Assembly: GCA_016235765.1 (NCBI GenBank)
Contig: JACRIZ010000043.1
Coordinates: 43,021 to 107,020 of the forward strand
Direction of reading: 5' to 3'
Origin: Rhodocyclales bacterium
Lineage (GTDB): Bacteria > Pseudomonadota > Gammaproteobacteria > Burkholderiales > Rhodocyclaceae
DNA: 64,000 nt
Below the pieces are notes generated by a model. It saw nothing but the letters and a program-made list of their open reading frames with translations, ran no database searches and was not told where the DNA came from. Every line of letters starts with the position of its first letter. Position 1 is the stretch's first letter. Below, piece by piece: positions 30,876-39,767 of this stretch. The position numbers and the translations under genes are program-made.

Positions 30876-31615
30876 GACGTTTCCTTCTTGTGCTGCTTGC
30901 GTTGGGCGTGATGGTCGCCAGCGCTCCGGCCACGCTGGTGGATCGCACCGTTTCCGAGCTAAGTCGCGGTGGCGTGCGCGTTGGCGCCAGCAGCGGAACG
31001 ATCTGGAGCGGGCGCGGAGTTGTCAGCGTCCGTGACGTGACAACGCAGGCTTGGCAACCTTGGTTCGGAGTCGAGTGGTCGTTTGATCCGATCGGGCTAT
31101 TCCGGGGCAAACTGTCCTGGAAGATAATCAACAACAGTACAAGCGCGTCCGAGTTGGCGATCGGCGTGTCCGGGTGGCACGTCTCCGGACTGCATATCGC
31201 AGGACCTGCGCGGTACTTCCTGCAGCGGATACCCGGGACCTTTTCCGGATTCGGGTGGGAAGGAGACATAAGTCTGGAAGTCAGTCAGCTCGAATGCTCC
31301 TGGCGAAGTTCATGTACCGGCAGGATCGACGCGAACTGGGCGGCGGCCGGATCGGACTTTCTACCCGGGCAGGTGTTTGGCGACTACCGGATTGTTGCTG
31401 ATGCGGTCGAGAGTACGTTTGCGTTCGATTGGAGCAGCAGTGACAAGAGCTTCGTTCGGACTTGGGGCAAGGGCGAGATATCGGCTACGGGTGCACTACG
31501 CCTTTCTGGCAACGTGAAGGGCAACCCGGAATTGTTGGCTCGGCTGCCGGCGGTCGCCGGTCCTTGGGTGCGGCCGACTGCGGTAGGCGACACCTGGAAA
31601 ATCGTTTTTCCCTGA
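30872..31615 (+). CDS. gspN: Type II secretion protein GspN
   Basis: 247 residues with an N-terminal signal/anchor (MRRFLLVLLALGVMVASAPA) and a periplasmic beta-rich domain. SGTIWSGRGVV and LSGNVKGNPELLARLP are recognisable GspN features. It overlaps gspM by 4 nt and ends the operon. The function of GspN is poorly defined and many systems lack it. The track start at 30509 lies in gspM. Confidence 0.82.
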   Translation: MRRFLLVLLALGVMVASAPATLVDRTVSELSRGGVRVGASSGTIWSGRGVVSVRDVTTQAWQPWFGVEWSFDPIGLFRGKLSWKIINNSTSASELAIGVSGWHVSGLHIAGPARYFLQRIPGTFSGFGWEGDISLEVSQLECSWRSSCTGRIDANWAAAGSDFLPGQVFGDYRIVADAVESTFAFDWSSSDKSFVRTWGKGEISATGALRLSGNVKGNPELLARLPAVAGPWVRPTAVGDTWKIVFP

Positions 31616-31733
31616 CCAGGGTGTTTAACGGAATACGGGTTATGATTTGCCCGATTGTCATCGGAATTTGTGGAATGCGTCCGTAGCGGCGTGTTTGCGT
31701 AAGCGTAAGGGTCTCTTTCAGGAGGATGATGGA

Positions 31734-32345
31734 ATGTTCAGGTCTATAACGTTGCCTATTGTTGGCCTGCTGTTGGCAGTTTCGGCGCTGATTTCAGGGT
31801 GTTCCTCATATCCGGCGGCGCCGGCCTCCGCTGCCTCGTCGAATTACAAGTACATCATCGGCCCGGGTGATACGCTCAATATCGTTGTCTGGCGCAATCC
31901 CGAACTCTCGACCATTGTTCCGGTTCGTCCGGATGGCAAGATTGCCGCGCCACTGGTGGAAGACTTGCCTGCCATGGGCAAGGATGCGACCACGCTCGCA
32001 CGCGATATCGAAAAGGCGTTGGCCAAGTACATCCGCGATCCGGTCGTGACAGTCGTCGTGACGAATTTCGTGGGCCCGTATAGCGAGCAGATTCGTGTCG
32101 TCGGCGAGGCCGCCAAGCCCCAAGTGCTTCCCTACAAGCAGAAGATGACCCTGCTCGACGTGATGATCGCGGTCGGCGGCATGACCGACTTCGCGGACGG
32201 CAATGGTGCTTCCATTCTGCGTACCGCCGAAGGCAACAAGCAATACGGTGTTCGCATCGCAGACCTGGTCAAGCGCGGCGACGTCTCAGCCAACGTGGAA
32301 ATGCAGCCGGGGGACGTCCTGATCATTCCCCAGGGCTGGTTCTGA
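31734..32345 (+). CDS. Polysaccharide export lipoprotein (Wza-like, XrtA-locus type)
   Basis: 203 residues. A lipoprotein signal peptide ends with lipobox LISGC near residue 22. The Poly_export domain (IIGPGDTLNIVVWRNPELST, VRPDGKIAAPLVEDLPAMGK) and a SLBB-like domain (VVGEAAKPQVLPYKQKMTLL) follow, ending with MQPGDVLIIPQGWF. It is shorter than E. coli Wza and matches the PEP-CTERM-locus export family. AGGAGG sits 8 nt before the ATG. It opens the EPS operon, 118 nt after gspN; TATGAT at 31641 is a weak candidate -10. Confidence 0.93.
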   Translation: MFRSITLPIVGLLLAVSALISGCSSYPAAPASAASSNYKYIIGPGDTLNIVVWRNPELSTIVPVRPDGKIAAPLVEDLPAMGKDATTLARDIEKALAKYIRDPVVTVVVTNFVGPYSEQIRVVGEAAKPQVLPYKQKMTLLDVMIAVGGMTDFADGNGASILRTAEGNKQYGVRIADLVKRGDVSANVEMQPGDVLIIPQGWF

Positions 32346-32397
32346 GCGATCGATCGGAGATTCCTTGCCATCCGTGTCTGCCAAGTAGGTGTTGTCG

Positions 32398-33969
32398 ATG
32401 AATGACAAACTGCTCCTGACTGTTCTGCTGCACTTGCGTGCGATGTGGAAATACCGCTGGCGTGGGCTGTACACCGCGTTTGGTGTCGCCTTGCTCGGTG
32501 TCCTGATCGTGATGATCGTTCCAAAGCGGTACGAAGCATCGGCTCGCATTTTCGCCAACACTGATTCGATATTGAAGCCCCTGATGGCGGGCATGACGGT
32601 GCAGCCGGATATCAACCAGCGCGTCGTGATGCTGAGCCGGGTCGTCATCAGCCGTCCCAACGTCGAGCACATCATTCAGGCCACCGGTCTGGACGAGAAG
32701 GTGAAGACTGCCGAGCAGCGAGAGAAACTGGTTGACGAAGTCATGAAGTATCTCGAACTGCAAAGGTCTCCGGAACGCGGGGCGAACATCTACGTCGTCA
32801 AGTTCAAGGATACCAAGCCCGAGCGCGCAAAACACGTCGTTGAACTGCTCGTCTCGATGTTCATCGATACAAGCAAGGGCGGGGGCGAAACCGACGCCGG
32901 TGCCGCCAAGGCGTTTCTGGATGAGCAGGTTGCGCTTTACGAGAAGAAGCTTCGGGATGCCGAGAATCGCTTGAAGGAGTTCAAGCTGCACAATATCGAC
33001 GGCACCGCGCCCGCCGAGGGCAGGGATTTCCTGACCCAGATGGCGACCGTCGGCGAGCAGCTCAATCAGGCGCAGCTTCAGTTGCACGAGGCCGAGAATT
33101 CCCGCGACGCATTTCGGCGCGGGCTCGCCGGGGAAGACCTGGCTGCAGCACCTGCCGGCAATATCGGTGCGATGGGCGCCGACAATCTCGTCGACATCGA
33201 CGCGCGGATCGACTCGCAGAAGCGCAGCCTCGACGGGCTGTTGCAGCGCTATACCGAGAGCCATCCTGATGTCGTGGGCGCGCGCCGGGTCATACGCGAA
33301 CTCGAGGAGCAGAGGCAGCGCCTGGTTGAGAGCTATCGCAAGGCTGGAATTCCCCTGACTCAGGCGGTTACCACGGGACCGCGGGCATCGGAGCAGATCA
33401 AGGTGTCGCTTGCCCAGGCGGAAGCCAATGTTGCCTCATTGCGGGCGCGGGTGGCGGACTATTCGGCTCGCCATAGGCAACTGCGGGAAATGGCGCGACG
33501 CATGCCGGAGTACGAGGCAGAACTTGCCCAGCTCAATCGAGATTACGAGGTCAATAAGCGGAACTACGAGAACCTGATTTCGCGGCGAGAGCAGGCCAAC
33601 ATTTCCGGCGACATGCAGGCCGTGGCCGGAGTGGCCGATTTCCGCCTGGTCGATCCTCCGCGAGTTGCGCCTGGGGCGGTATCGCCTAACCGGCTGCTGC
33701 TGATTGCTCTTTCGCTTGTTGTCGCCATCGGTGCAGGCATTGGTACGATGTTCGTGTCGAAAGAAGTCCGCCCGTGTGTCTATGATCGGCAGCAACTGCG
33801 CGCAGTTTCGGGACTGCCGATCCTCGGTGTCGTGTCGCTCGTCGATAACGATCAGTTGCGGGGCGAGAGGAAGCGCGACTTGCGGCGATTGCTCAATGTC
33901 GCGGGGGGACTCTTGGCTGCTTACACCCTTCTTGTTGGCACCATGCTTCTATTGACTCGGGCGGCATGA
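32398..33969 (+). CDS. Polysaccharide chain-length determinant (Wzc N-terminal/PCP type, XrtA-locus)
   Basis: 523 residues without kinase domain. TM1 is about 22-42 (GLYTAFGVALLGVLIVMIVP), followed by a Wzz domain and a long periplasmic coiled-coil (about 170-400; DEQVALYEKKLRDAENRLKE). The Pro-rich VDPPRVAPGAVSPNR precedes TM2 at about 435, and a further helix near 500-520 is cytoplasm-proximal. It is expected to control polymer length with the tyrosine kinase encoded next. A GTG nine bases upstream (32389) is an alternative start. Confidence 0.92.
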   Translation: MNDKLLLTVLLHLRAMWKYRWRGLYTAFGVALLGVLIVMIVPKRYEASARIFANTDSILKPLMAGMTVQPDINQRVVMLSRVVISRPNVEHIIQATGLDEKVKTAEQREKLVDEVMKYLELQRSPERGANIYVVKFKDTKPERAKHVVELLVSMFIDTSKGGGETDAGAAKAFLDEQVALYEKKLRDAENRLKEFKLHNIDGTAPAEGRDFLTQMATVGEQLNQAQLQLHEAENSRDAFRRGLAGEDLAAAPAGNIGAMGADNLVDIDARIDSQKRSLDGLLQRYTESHPDVVGARRVIRELEEQRQRLVESYRKAGIPLTQAVTTGPRASEQIKVSLAQAEANVASLRARVADYSARHRQLREMARRMPEYEAELAQLNRDYEVNKRNYENLISRREQANISGDMQAVAGVADFRLVDPPRVAPGAVSPNRLLLIALSLVVAIGAGIGTMFVSKEVRPCVYDRQQLRAVSGLPILGVVSLVDNDQLRGERKRDLRRLLNVAGGLLAAYTLLVGTMLLLTRAA

Positions 33970-33982
33970 GGAAGTCATTGCT

Positions 33983-34876
33983 ATGAGCCTAATCGAAAAG
34001 GCCGTTGAGCGGTTGGAGGGTCTGCAACCGGACCCGCTGAAGAAGAGTGGTTCGCCTGTGCCACGCGATAACCCGCCACTCCCGACTCGCCCTGGCGAGG
34101 CGGGGGCCGATCACAGGTGGGCGGCCCCGGACACGGCGGGGCCAGCGGCAAGCCGGCAGGCCGACATCGATGTCGATCGATTGGCTGCGGCGGGCTTTAT
34201 TACCCAAAGTGCCACGGGGAGCCTGATCGCCGAGGAATTTCGGGTCATCAAGCGCCCGCTGCTGCAAAACGTACTGGGCGGCGCTGCCCCCGTTCGCAAC
34301 GCCAATCTGATCATGGTGACCAGCTCGCTGCCTGGTGAGGGCAAGAGCTTTACGGCGATCAATTTGGCCATGAGCATTGCGATGGAACTCGATCGCACCG
34401 TGTTGCTGGTGGATGCCGACGTGGCGAGGCCGTCGTTACCTCGGGTGTTGGGGCTGCCTGACCAGAAGGGGCTATTGGATGTCTTGCAGGACAAGTCCCT
34501 CAAACTGAGTGACGTCCTGCTGCGAACCAATGTGGATAAGCTTACCGTACTCCTGGCGGGTACTCAGGACGCGCAGGCAACCGAATTGCTGGCCAGTGAG
34601 GCGATGGGACGCCTGCTGGACGACATCGCGCGGCGCTATGCCGATCGCATCGTCATCTTCGATTCGCCGCCTCTCCTGATGACGACCGAGTCGCGGGTAC
34701 TTGCGAGCCGCATGGGCCAGATTGTATTCGTCGTACGAGCAGAGGAGACCCCGCAGAATGCCATAAAGGAGGCCCTCGGAGCCATCGACGCGTGTCCGGT
34801 CAAATTGATGGTATTGAACCAGGCGCGCAATGTCGAAAATGTGGCTTACGGGTATGACTATGGCTACGGATACTAG
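33983..34876 (+). CDS. CpsD/CapB-type protein tyrosine kinase
   Basis: 297 residues. BY-kinase fold: Walker A SSLPGEGKSFTAINLAM (about 113), Walker A' LLVDADVARPSLPRVLG and Walker B RIVIFDSPPLLMTTESR. The C-terminus YGYDYGYGY is a tyrosine cluster for autophosphorylation, which in this family controls oligomerisation and polymer length with the chain-length protein. The N-terminus (MSLIEKAVERL) is typical of the PEP-CTERM-locus kinases. The 3' end overlaps the next gene by 17 nt. Confidence 0.94.
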   Translation: MSLIEKAVERLEGLQPDPLKKSGSPVPRDNPPLPTRPGEAGADHRWAAPDTAGPAASRQADIDVDRLAAAGFITQSATGSLIAEEFRVIKRPLLQNVLGGAAPVRNANLIMVTSSLPGEGKSFTAINLAMSIAMELDRTVLLVDADVARPSLPRVLGLPDQKGLLDVLQDKSLKLSDVLLRTNVDKLTVLLAGTQDAQATELLASEAMGRLLDDIARRYADRIVIFDSPPLLMTTESRVLASRMGQIVFVVRAEETPQNAIKEALGAIDACPVKLMVLNQARNVENVAYGYDYGYGY

Positions 34877-36416
34877 AGCGCGGGTGTCCTTTCGGGGCCG
34901 GCATCGATCGATCCTGACTGCCGTCGCCGTGCTTTGTTCGGGGGCACTGGGGGCCGCACATGGTGCATCCTGGCGCGTTGTCCCCGATATCGGTGTCAGT
35001 GAAACCTATAGCGACAACGTCGCCATGGTTAGCGATGCGGCAGCGGAGGATGGCTGGATTACGACCGTATCGCCGGGCTTGCGGGTAAGCGGCCTGGGGC
35101 CGCGCATCCAGGCTTTCCTTGACGTTCGGCACGACGAGTCCTACTACCACAGCCAAACGTCCTCGAACGTAGGCCGCAGCTTCCTGACCTCCTACGCTAC
35201 CGTCGAAGCCATAGACAACTGGCTGTATGTCGACGCGTCTGCGGCGGTTGCGCCGCGCAGCAGGTCGATATTTTCCGCAGTTACCACGAATACGAGCAAC
35301 GTCATCGGCAACCAGGACGAAACACGTGTCGTGCAGGTTTCTCCCAACATCCGTGGCCGGATGTTTGGCAATACCGACTACTTGATGCGCTATACGCGCA
35401 TCGATGCGCGCTCAAAGGAGGACTCACTCGGTCATACCCAAATCGACCAGGCAACGGGTTCGTTGCGGAAGCCGGCCGGACAAGGTGCAATCGGCTGGTT
35501 TGCCGATGCCATGGGAACCGGGGTCGATAGAAGTACTACGGGCGATGAGCGGCGCGACGATCGAGTACGAGGCGGGCTGATCGTGCCCGTGATTCCCCAT
35601 CTGCATGTACTTGCATTCGCAGGCCGTGAGCGTACCGATTTTGTCTCGGGTGTCTATGAGTCCTTTTCTGCTCCCGGGGTGGGCTTTGAATGGCGTCCGA
35701 CCGAGCATACCGAGGCAATCGGGATGCGGGAGAAGCGGTTCTTTGGCAACGGCCACGACGTGTCGGTTACTCACAGGACACCGCGTACCGCCTGGCGATA
35801 TTCCGACGTCAAGGATGCGGCAGCCCTGCCCATGGGCTTGGCGGGATTCACTCGCGGATCGGTATACGATCTGATGTCGGATCTTCTTACGGTATCCATC
35901 GCCGATCCGGTTGCGCGTGACGAAGCAGCTCGGGCCAGAACCGACCAGATCGGCGGGGCGACGACTGCGGTCGTTGATGCAACGGGAGTATTGGCATCAC
36001 GCATCTTCCTGGACAGAACGCGGCAGGCGTCCTTGGCATTGTTGGGAACACGAAGCATCGTTACGTTGATCCTGCAACGGAGGGATCAGCAACTTCTGGA
36101 AAACAGCGCGACGTTTCTCCAGGACGACTTCGAGTTGAGCCCTGATATTCGAGATAGCAGCGGCTTTTTGTCATGGATCCATCGATTGACCCCGGTATTG
36201 GACCTAAGCCTTTCGGCGTCCTACGTCAAGCGTGAGGGCCTGAGCGTTCCGGATCTCGAGGCGACGCAGCGATCGGGCATCGCGGCATTGAATTTCTCGT
36301 TGAGTCCGAAGGCAAGAGGGTCGTTGGCTGTGAGATTCACGAATTTCTCGAACCTCAGAGATGACTCTGTGATTCACGAGCGTGCTTTCGTTGGCACTTT
36401 GACTCAGGGCTTCTGA
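34860..36416 (+). CDS. Outer-membrane beta-barrel protein, XrtA/PEP-CTERM EPS-locus family
   Basis: 518 residues. Signal peptide to about residue 36 (ILTAVAVLCSGALGAAHGA). The rest is rich in alternating aromatic/polar beta strands: an N-terminal SETYSDNVAM segment typical of these barrels and a final strand ending LTQGF. The family sits between the kinase and the ExeA-like ATPase in XrtA loci and may be the secretin-like or scaffold partner of the exporter. The start is uncertain: Met at 34830, 34854 and 34860 are all in frame, and 34860 gives the best signal peptide. Confidence 0.8.
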   Translation: MATDTRARVSFRGRHRSILTAVAVLCSGALGAAHGASWRVVPDIGVSETYSDNVAMVSDAAAEDGWITTVSPGLRVSGLGPRIQAFLDVRHDESYYHSQTSSNVGRSFLTSYATVEAIDNWLYVDASAAVAPRSRSIFSAVTTNTSNVIGNQDETRVVQVSPNIRGRMFGNTDYLMRYTRIDARSKEDSLGHTQIDQATGSLRKPAGQGAIGWFADAMGTGVDRSTTGDERRDDRVRGGLIVPVIPHLHVLAFAGRERTDFVSGVYESFSAPGVGFEWRPTEHTEAIGMREKRFFGNGHDVSVTHRTPRTAWRYSDVKDAAALPMGLAGFTRGSVYDLMSDLLTVSIADPVARDEAARARTDQIGGATTAVVDATGVLASRIFLDRTRQASLALLGTRSIVTLILQRRDQQLLENSATFLQDDFELSPDIRDSSGFLSWIHRLTPVLDLSLSASYVKREGLSVPDLEATQRSGIAALNFSLSPKARGSLAVRFTNFSNLRDDSVIHERAFVGTLTQGF

Positions 36417-36438
36417 GAGCCGGCACTGGCGGACATTC

Positions 36439-37530
36439 ATGTACGAAGAGTATTACGGACTTACAGCAAAGCCTTTCCAGACAAATCCAGACCCTTCTTT
36501 CTATTTCGGCAGCCGCCAGCACCGGCGGGCAATGGCCTATCTGGATTATGGGCTGCATCGAAACGAGGGGTTCATTGTCATTACCGGTGAGGTTGGCGCC
36601 GGCAAGACAACCCTGGTGCGAAGCCTGCTGGGCAAACTCGACCCCGAGAAGTTCATTGCCGCGCATCTCGTCAGTACCCAGCTCGACGCGGACAATGCAT
36701 TGAGGCTCGTGGCAGCAGTATTTGGCGTGCCGACCGCAGCGGAGTCGAAAGCTGACCTGTTGGTCGCGCTCGAAGGATTCCTCGTCAGTACCTATCGAGC
36801 CGGTAAACGGTGCCTGCTGGTCGTCGACGAGGCCCAGAACTTGAGTATGCAGGCGGTTGAAGAACTGCGCATGCTGTCGAATTTTCAGCTCAATACGCAC
36901 GCACTCCTGCAAAGCTTTCTGGTCGGGCAGCCAGAGTTCAGGTTCACGCTACAAAGCCCGCAACTGACCCAACTCCGGCAGCGGGTAATTGCCGCCTGCC
37001 ACATCGGGCCAATGGATGTAAATGAAACGCAAGCCTACATCGAGCATCGGCTGACGCATTGCGGGTGGACGAATTCGCCGAGTTTCGCGCCAGACGCCTT
37101 TCCCGCCTTGTTCGAGGGCAGCGGCGGTATTCCGAGAAGAATCAACGCCATTTGCGATCGGCTGCTCTTGTCGGGATTCCTTTCCAATATCAAGCACTTT
37201 TCCGAGGCGGAGGTGTTTGAGGTCGTTCGCGAGATCGAGAACGAAACCCTTGCCCCGAATTTGCCTGCGACGCCCTTGGCGGGGGATTCCCGCGGCGGGA
37301 TTCCCTTGTCGACAGTTGCCGCCGATTCTCCTCGCGCGATCGTCAATTCGCTTGCGCAGGATGACCTGGCATTGCGCCTGAGTCAGGTAGATGACCGGAT
37401 CGCCCGGATCGAGTCGGCGCTCGATCGCTTGTTGCGCAGCAATTCCAGCGCAGTGTCCCTGCTGGGGAAGCTGGTCGATGGGCTTGATCGATCCTCGACA
37501 CCGCAGCCCCCGGCGAAAGGCGCATCGTGA
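36439..37530 (+). CDS. ExeA-like AAA ATPase, XrtA-locus family
   Basis: 363 residues. MYEEYYGLTAKPFQTNPDPS is the standard N-terminus of this family. Walker A is TGEVGAGKTTLVRSLL (about 50), Walker B CLLVVDEAQNLSMQAVEELR, and GGIPRRINAICDRLLL is the sensor-2 region. The C-terminal 90 residues are low-complexity with a predicted coiled coil (LAQDDLALRLSQVDDRIARIESALDR). ExeA relatives help assemble secretins; in EPS loci it probably acts on export assembly. Confidence 0.92.
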   Translation: MYEEYYGLTAKPFQTNPDPSFYFGSRQHRRAMAYLDYGLHRNEGFIVITGEVGAGKTTLVRSLLGKLDPEKFIAAHLVSTQLDADNALRLVAAVFGVPTAAESKADLLVALEGFLVSTYRAGKRCLLVVDEAQNLSMQAVEELRMLSNFQLNTHALLQSFLVGQPEFRFTLQSPQLTQLRQRVIAACHIGPMDVNETQAYIEHRLTHCGWTNSPSFAPDAFPALFEGSGGIPRRINAICDRLLLSGFLSNIKHFSEAEVFEVVREIENETLAPNLPATPLAGDSRGGIPLSTVAADSPRAIVNSLAQDDLALRLSQVDDRIARIESALDRLLRSNSSAVSLLGKLVDGLDRSSTPQPPAKGAS

Positions 37531-37580
37531 GTCGGATTGAGGTTGTTCAGTCAAGACATCCATCGATTTGCTGACATGAT

Positions 37581-38720
37581 ATGAACTCCGAAAATCCGAT
37601 GCCGCACCGGATACTGTTTGTCGTGGATGGCCGCTATCCGAGCACGGGCGGTGCAGAAATGCAGGTGCGCCTTCTCAGCAGGGCCTTCCATGCCGCCGGA
37701 AATCGCGTTGAAGTCCTGGTGCCGCATCTCGAACCCGAACGATCGCTGCGCGAGGTCATCGACGGTGTACCTGTTGAGCGCATCGGTTACCCGAAGATCA
37801 AGGTATTCGGAGCGGCATTCCTGTGCCTTCGCTTCGCCATGCTTCTACTTGCCCGTCGTCGACGCTACGACGCGATCCACGTCCATATGGCGAAGAATCT
37901 GGCCGCGATCGCGGGCTTGGTGCGGCCATTGCTGTCTGCAACCGTAACCACGAAGATTTCCGGCGCATGGGAGTTCCAGGGGGGCATTCTTGATCCTGCG
38001 CGCCGGAAGCGACCGTTCTATCGCCTGCTGAATCGATGGGTAAGGGGGGCGGATCACATTCAATGCGTAAGTGAATATACCCGTGACATGTTGCGCCTGG
38101 CAGGATATCCCGACAACCGGTTGGCGATGATTCCGAATGCTGTCGACATGTCGAGATTCCGGCCGAGCGGCGTGGCGCCAGATTCGGTAAAGGTCGTCTT
38201 TGTCGGACGCCACGTTCCGGTCAAGGGCCTGGATGTCCTGCTGGCAGCTTGGAAGGAAATCGCAGGATTGGGAGGTGCGCGTCTGTTCCTTGCTGGAGAT
38301 GGCCCCGAACGGGCAAGGCTAGTCGAACTCTGCAGGAGCTGGGGGCTGGAATCGTCAGTGACATTTCTGGGCAACGTTGCGGATGTCCCCGGGCTTCTGA
38401 CGTCGTCAAGCATATACGTGCAACCGTCATATCAGGAGGGGCTCTCAAACGCGGTTCTGGAAGCAATGGCCAGCGGATTGCCTGTCGTTGCAACCCGCAT
38501 TAGCGGCAATGAGGATCTGATCGCCGATGGAGAAAGTGGCGTGTTGGTGCCGTCCGGGAATTCGGCCGCAATTGCCGCTGCGCTGCGCATGCTCATCGAG
38601 CAGCCGCTGACTGCCCAAAGAATGGGGCGGCGGGGTCGCGAAATAATCGAGTCGCGATTTTCGCTGCCGGCAGTGATGGACAAGCTGATGGACGCTTATC
38701 GTACTGCCGTGCCAAGATAG
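37581..38720 (+). CDS. Glycosyltransferase family 4
   Basis: 379 residues with the GT-B fold. The acceptor domain begins RILFVVDGRYPSTGGAEMQVRLLSRAF; the nucleotide-sugar domain has VVFVGRHVPVKGLDVLLAAW, FLAGDGPERARLVELCRSWG and the EX7E motif in SYQEGLSNAVLEAMASGLPVV. It adds one sugar of the EPS repeat on the cytoplasmic face. Donor and linkage are unknown. No strong ribosome-binding site; Met at 37599 is an alternative start. Confidence 0.9.
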   Translation: MNSENPMPHRILFVVDGRYPSTGGAEMQVRLLSRAFHAAGNRVEVLVPHLEPERSLREVIDGVPVERIGYPKIKVFGAAFLCLRFAMLLLARRRRYDAIHVHMAKNLAAIAGLVRPLLSATVTTKISGAWEFQGGILDPARRKRPFYRLLNRWVRGADHIQCVSEYTRDMLRLAGYPDNRLAMIPNAVDMSRFRPSGVAPDSVKVVFVGRHVPVKGLDVLLAAWKEIAGLGGARLFLAGDGPERARLVELCRSWGLESSVTFLGNVADVPGLLTSSSIYVQPSYQEGLSNAVLEAMASGLPVVATRISGNEDLIADGESGVLVPSGNSAAIAAALRMLIEQPLTAQRMGRRGREIIESRFSLPAVMDKLMDAYRTAVPR

Positions 38721-38793
38721 TCGCGGCGGATCGACTGCCTGGCATCGGTGCGGGTATGGGGGAGAAGCGCGTTACAAAATTCCTTCGTTGGGG

Positions 38794-39765
38794 ATGCCTA
38801 TCGTGTTGAAGAAACTGCTGAAGGCGGCAATGGCCTCGCAAGTCGGCTGGAAACTAGCGCAGCCGCTGCGTCCGAATGGCATTACCGTGCTCATGTACCA
38901 TCGCGTCAATCGCACTCGTGATGCGGAGATGCCCGGGATTGGCGTTGACCAGTTTCTCGAGCAGATGACATGGCTCCGCGCTCGCTGCCGCATCATCGCG
39001 CCGGAGGAGTTCACCGCGACATTGCGCCAGGATCGTTCTGGCACTCCGGCGGTACTGGTGACCTTTGACGACGGATATCGAGACTTCTTCGACAATGCGT
39101 ATCCGATCCTGGCAGAACTCGACATTCCGAGCCTGGTCTTTCTGGCAACCCGATTCATGGACGACGGCGGACTGATCTGGACCGACGCCGTAGCCACGGC
39201 GGTACTTCGAACGCGGCGCGCGGACGTCGTCCTGCCTTGGAACAACCAACGTCATGGTCTGGCCGACAAGGCTGAACGTAATGCATGCCGGCGCATGTGT
39301 ACCCAGTTCCTCAAGGGCATTCCCGATCCCGAGCGAGTCGCTTGGCAATCGGAACTGTTTCGTCTTCTCGATATTGTTCCGGAGGACGTCATCGGTGATC
39401 GTCAAATGCTGACATGGGACGAAATCCGAGCCACCAGGCCTCTGACTCGCTATGGCGGGCACACCCATTCCCATCCGATACTTTCGCAACTCGATCGTGC
39501 GACCGCGGAGCAGGAGATCCGCACGTGCCGCGATCGAATCACGACTGAACTTGGCGACCCGCCCAGGTATTTCGCCTACCCGAACGGGCGGGCTCAGGAC
39601 TTTACGGACGAAACCAAGGCTGTTCTGCAGAACCATGGGTTTGAGCTGTCGTTTTCGACCATCGAGGGTATCCATCAGTCCGGCACAGACTTGTACGCGA
39701 TCCGTCGCCAACCGACGGGTTGCAGCACACTGGGCGATTTTGCGTCGCTGGTGTTGGGGCGGTAG
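38794..39765 (+). CDS. Polysaccharide deacetylase (CE4/NodB) 1
   Basis: 323 residues. NodB motifs: VLMYHRVN at the start of the barrel, VTFDDGYRDFFDNAYPIL with the catalytic/metal Asp pair (about 90), GGHTHSHP with the metal His pair (about 220) and YFAYPNGRAQDF. An extra segment of about 90 residues lies between the Asp and His motifs. No signal peptide is evident, so it may act on lipid-linked intermediates at the cytoplasmic face, or the basic N-terminus anchors it. A GTG at 38803, preceded by GGGGAT, is a good alternative start. Confidence 0.88.
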   Translation: MPIVLKKLLKAAMASQVGWKLAQPLRPNGITVLMYHRVNRTRDAEMPGIGVDQFLEQMTWLRARCRIIAPEEFTATLRQDRSGTPAVLVTFDDGYRDFFDNAYPILAELDIPSLVFLATRFMDDGGLIWTDAVATAVLRTRRADVVLPWNNQRHGLADKAERNACRRMCTQFLKGIPDPERVAWQSELFRLLDIVPEDVIGDRQMLTWDEIRATRPLTRYGGHTHSHPILSQLDRATAEQEIRTCRDRITTELGDPPRYFAYPNGRAQDFTDETKAVLQNHGFELSFSTIEGIHQSGTDLYAIRRQPTGCSTLGDFASLVLGR

Positions 39766-39767
39766 CC

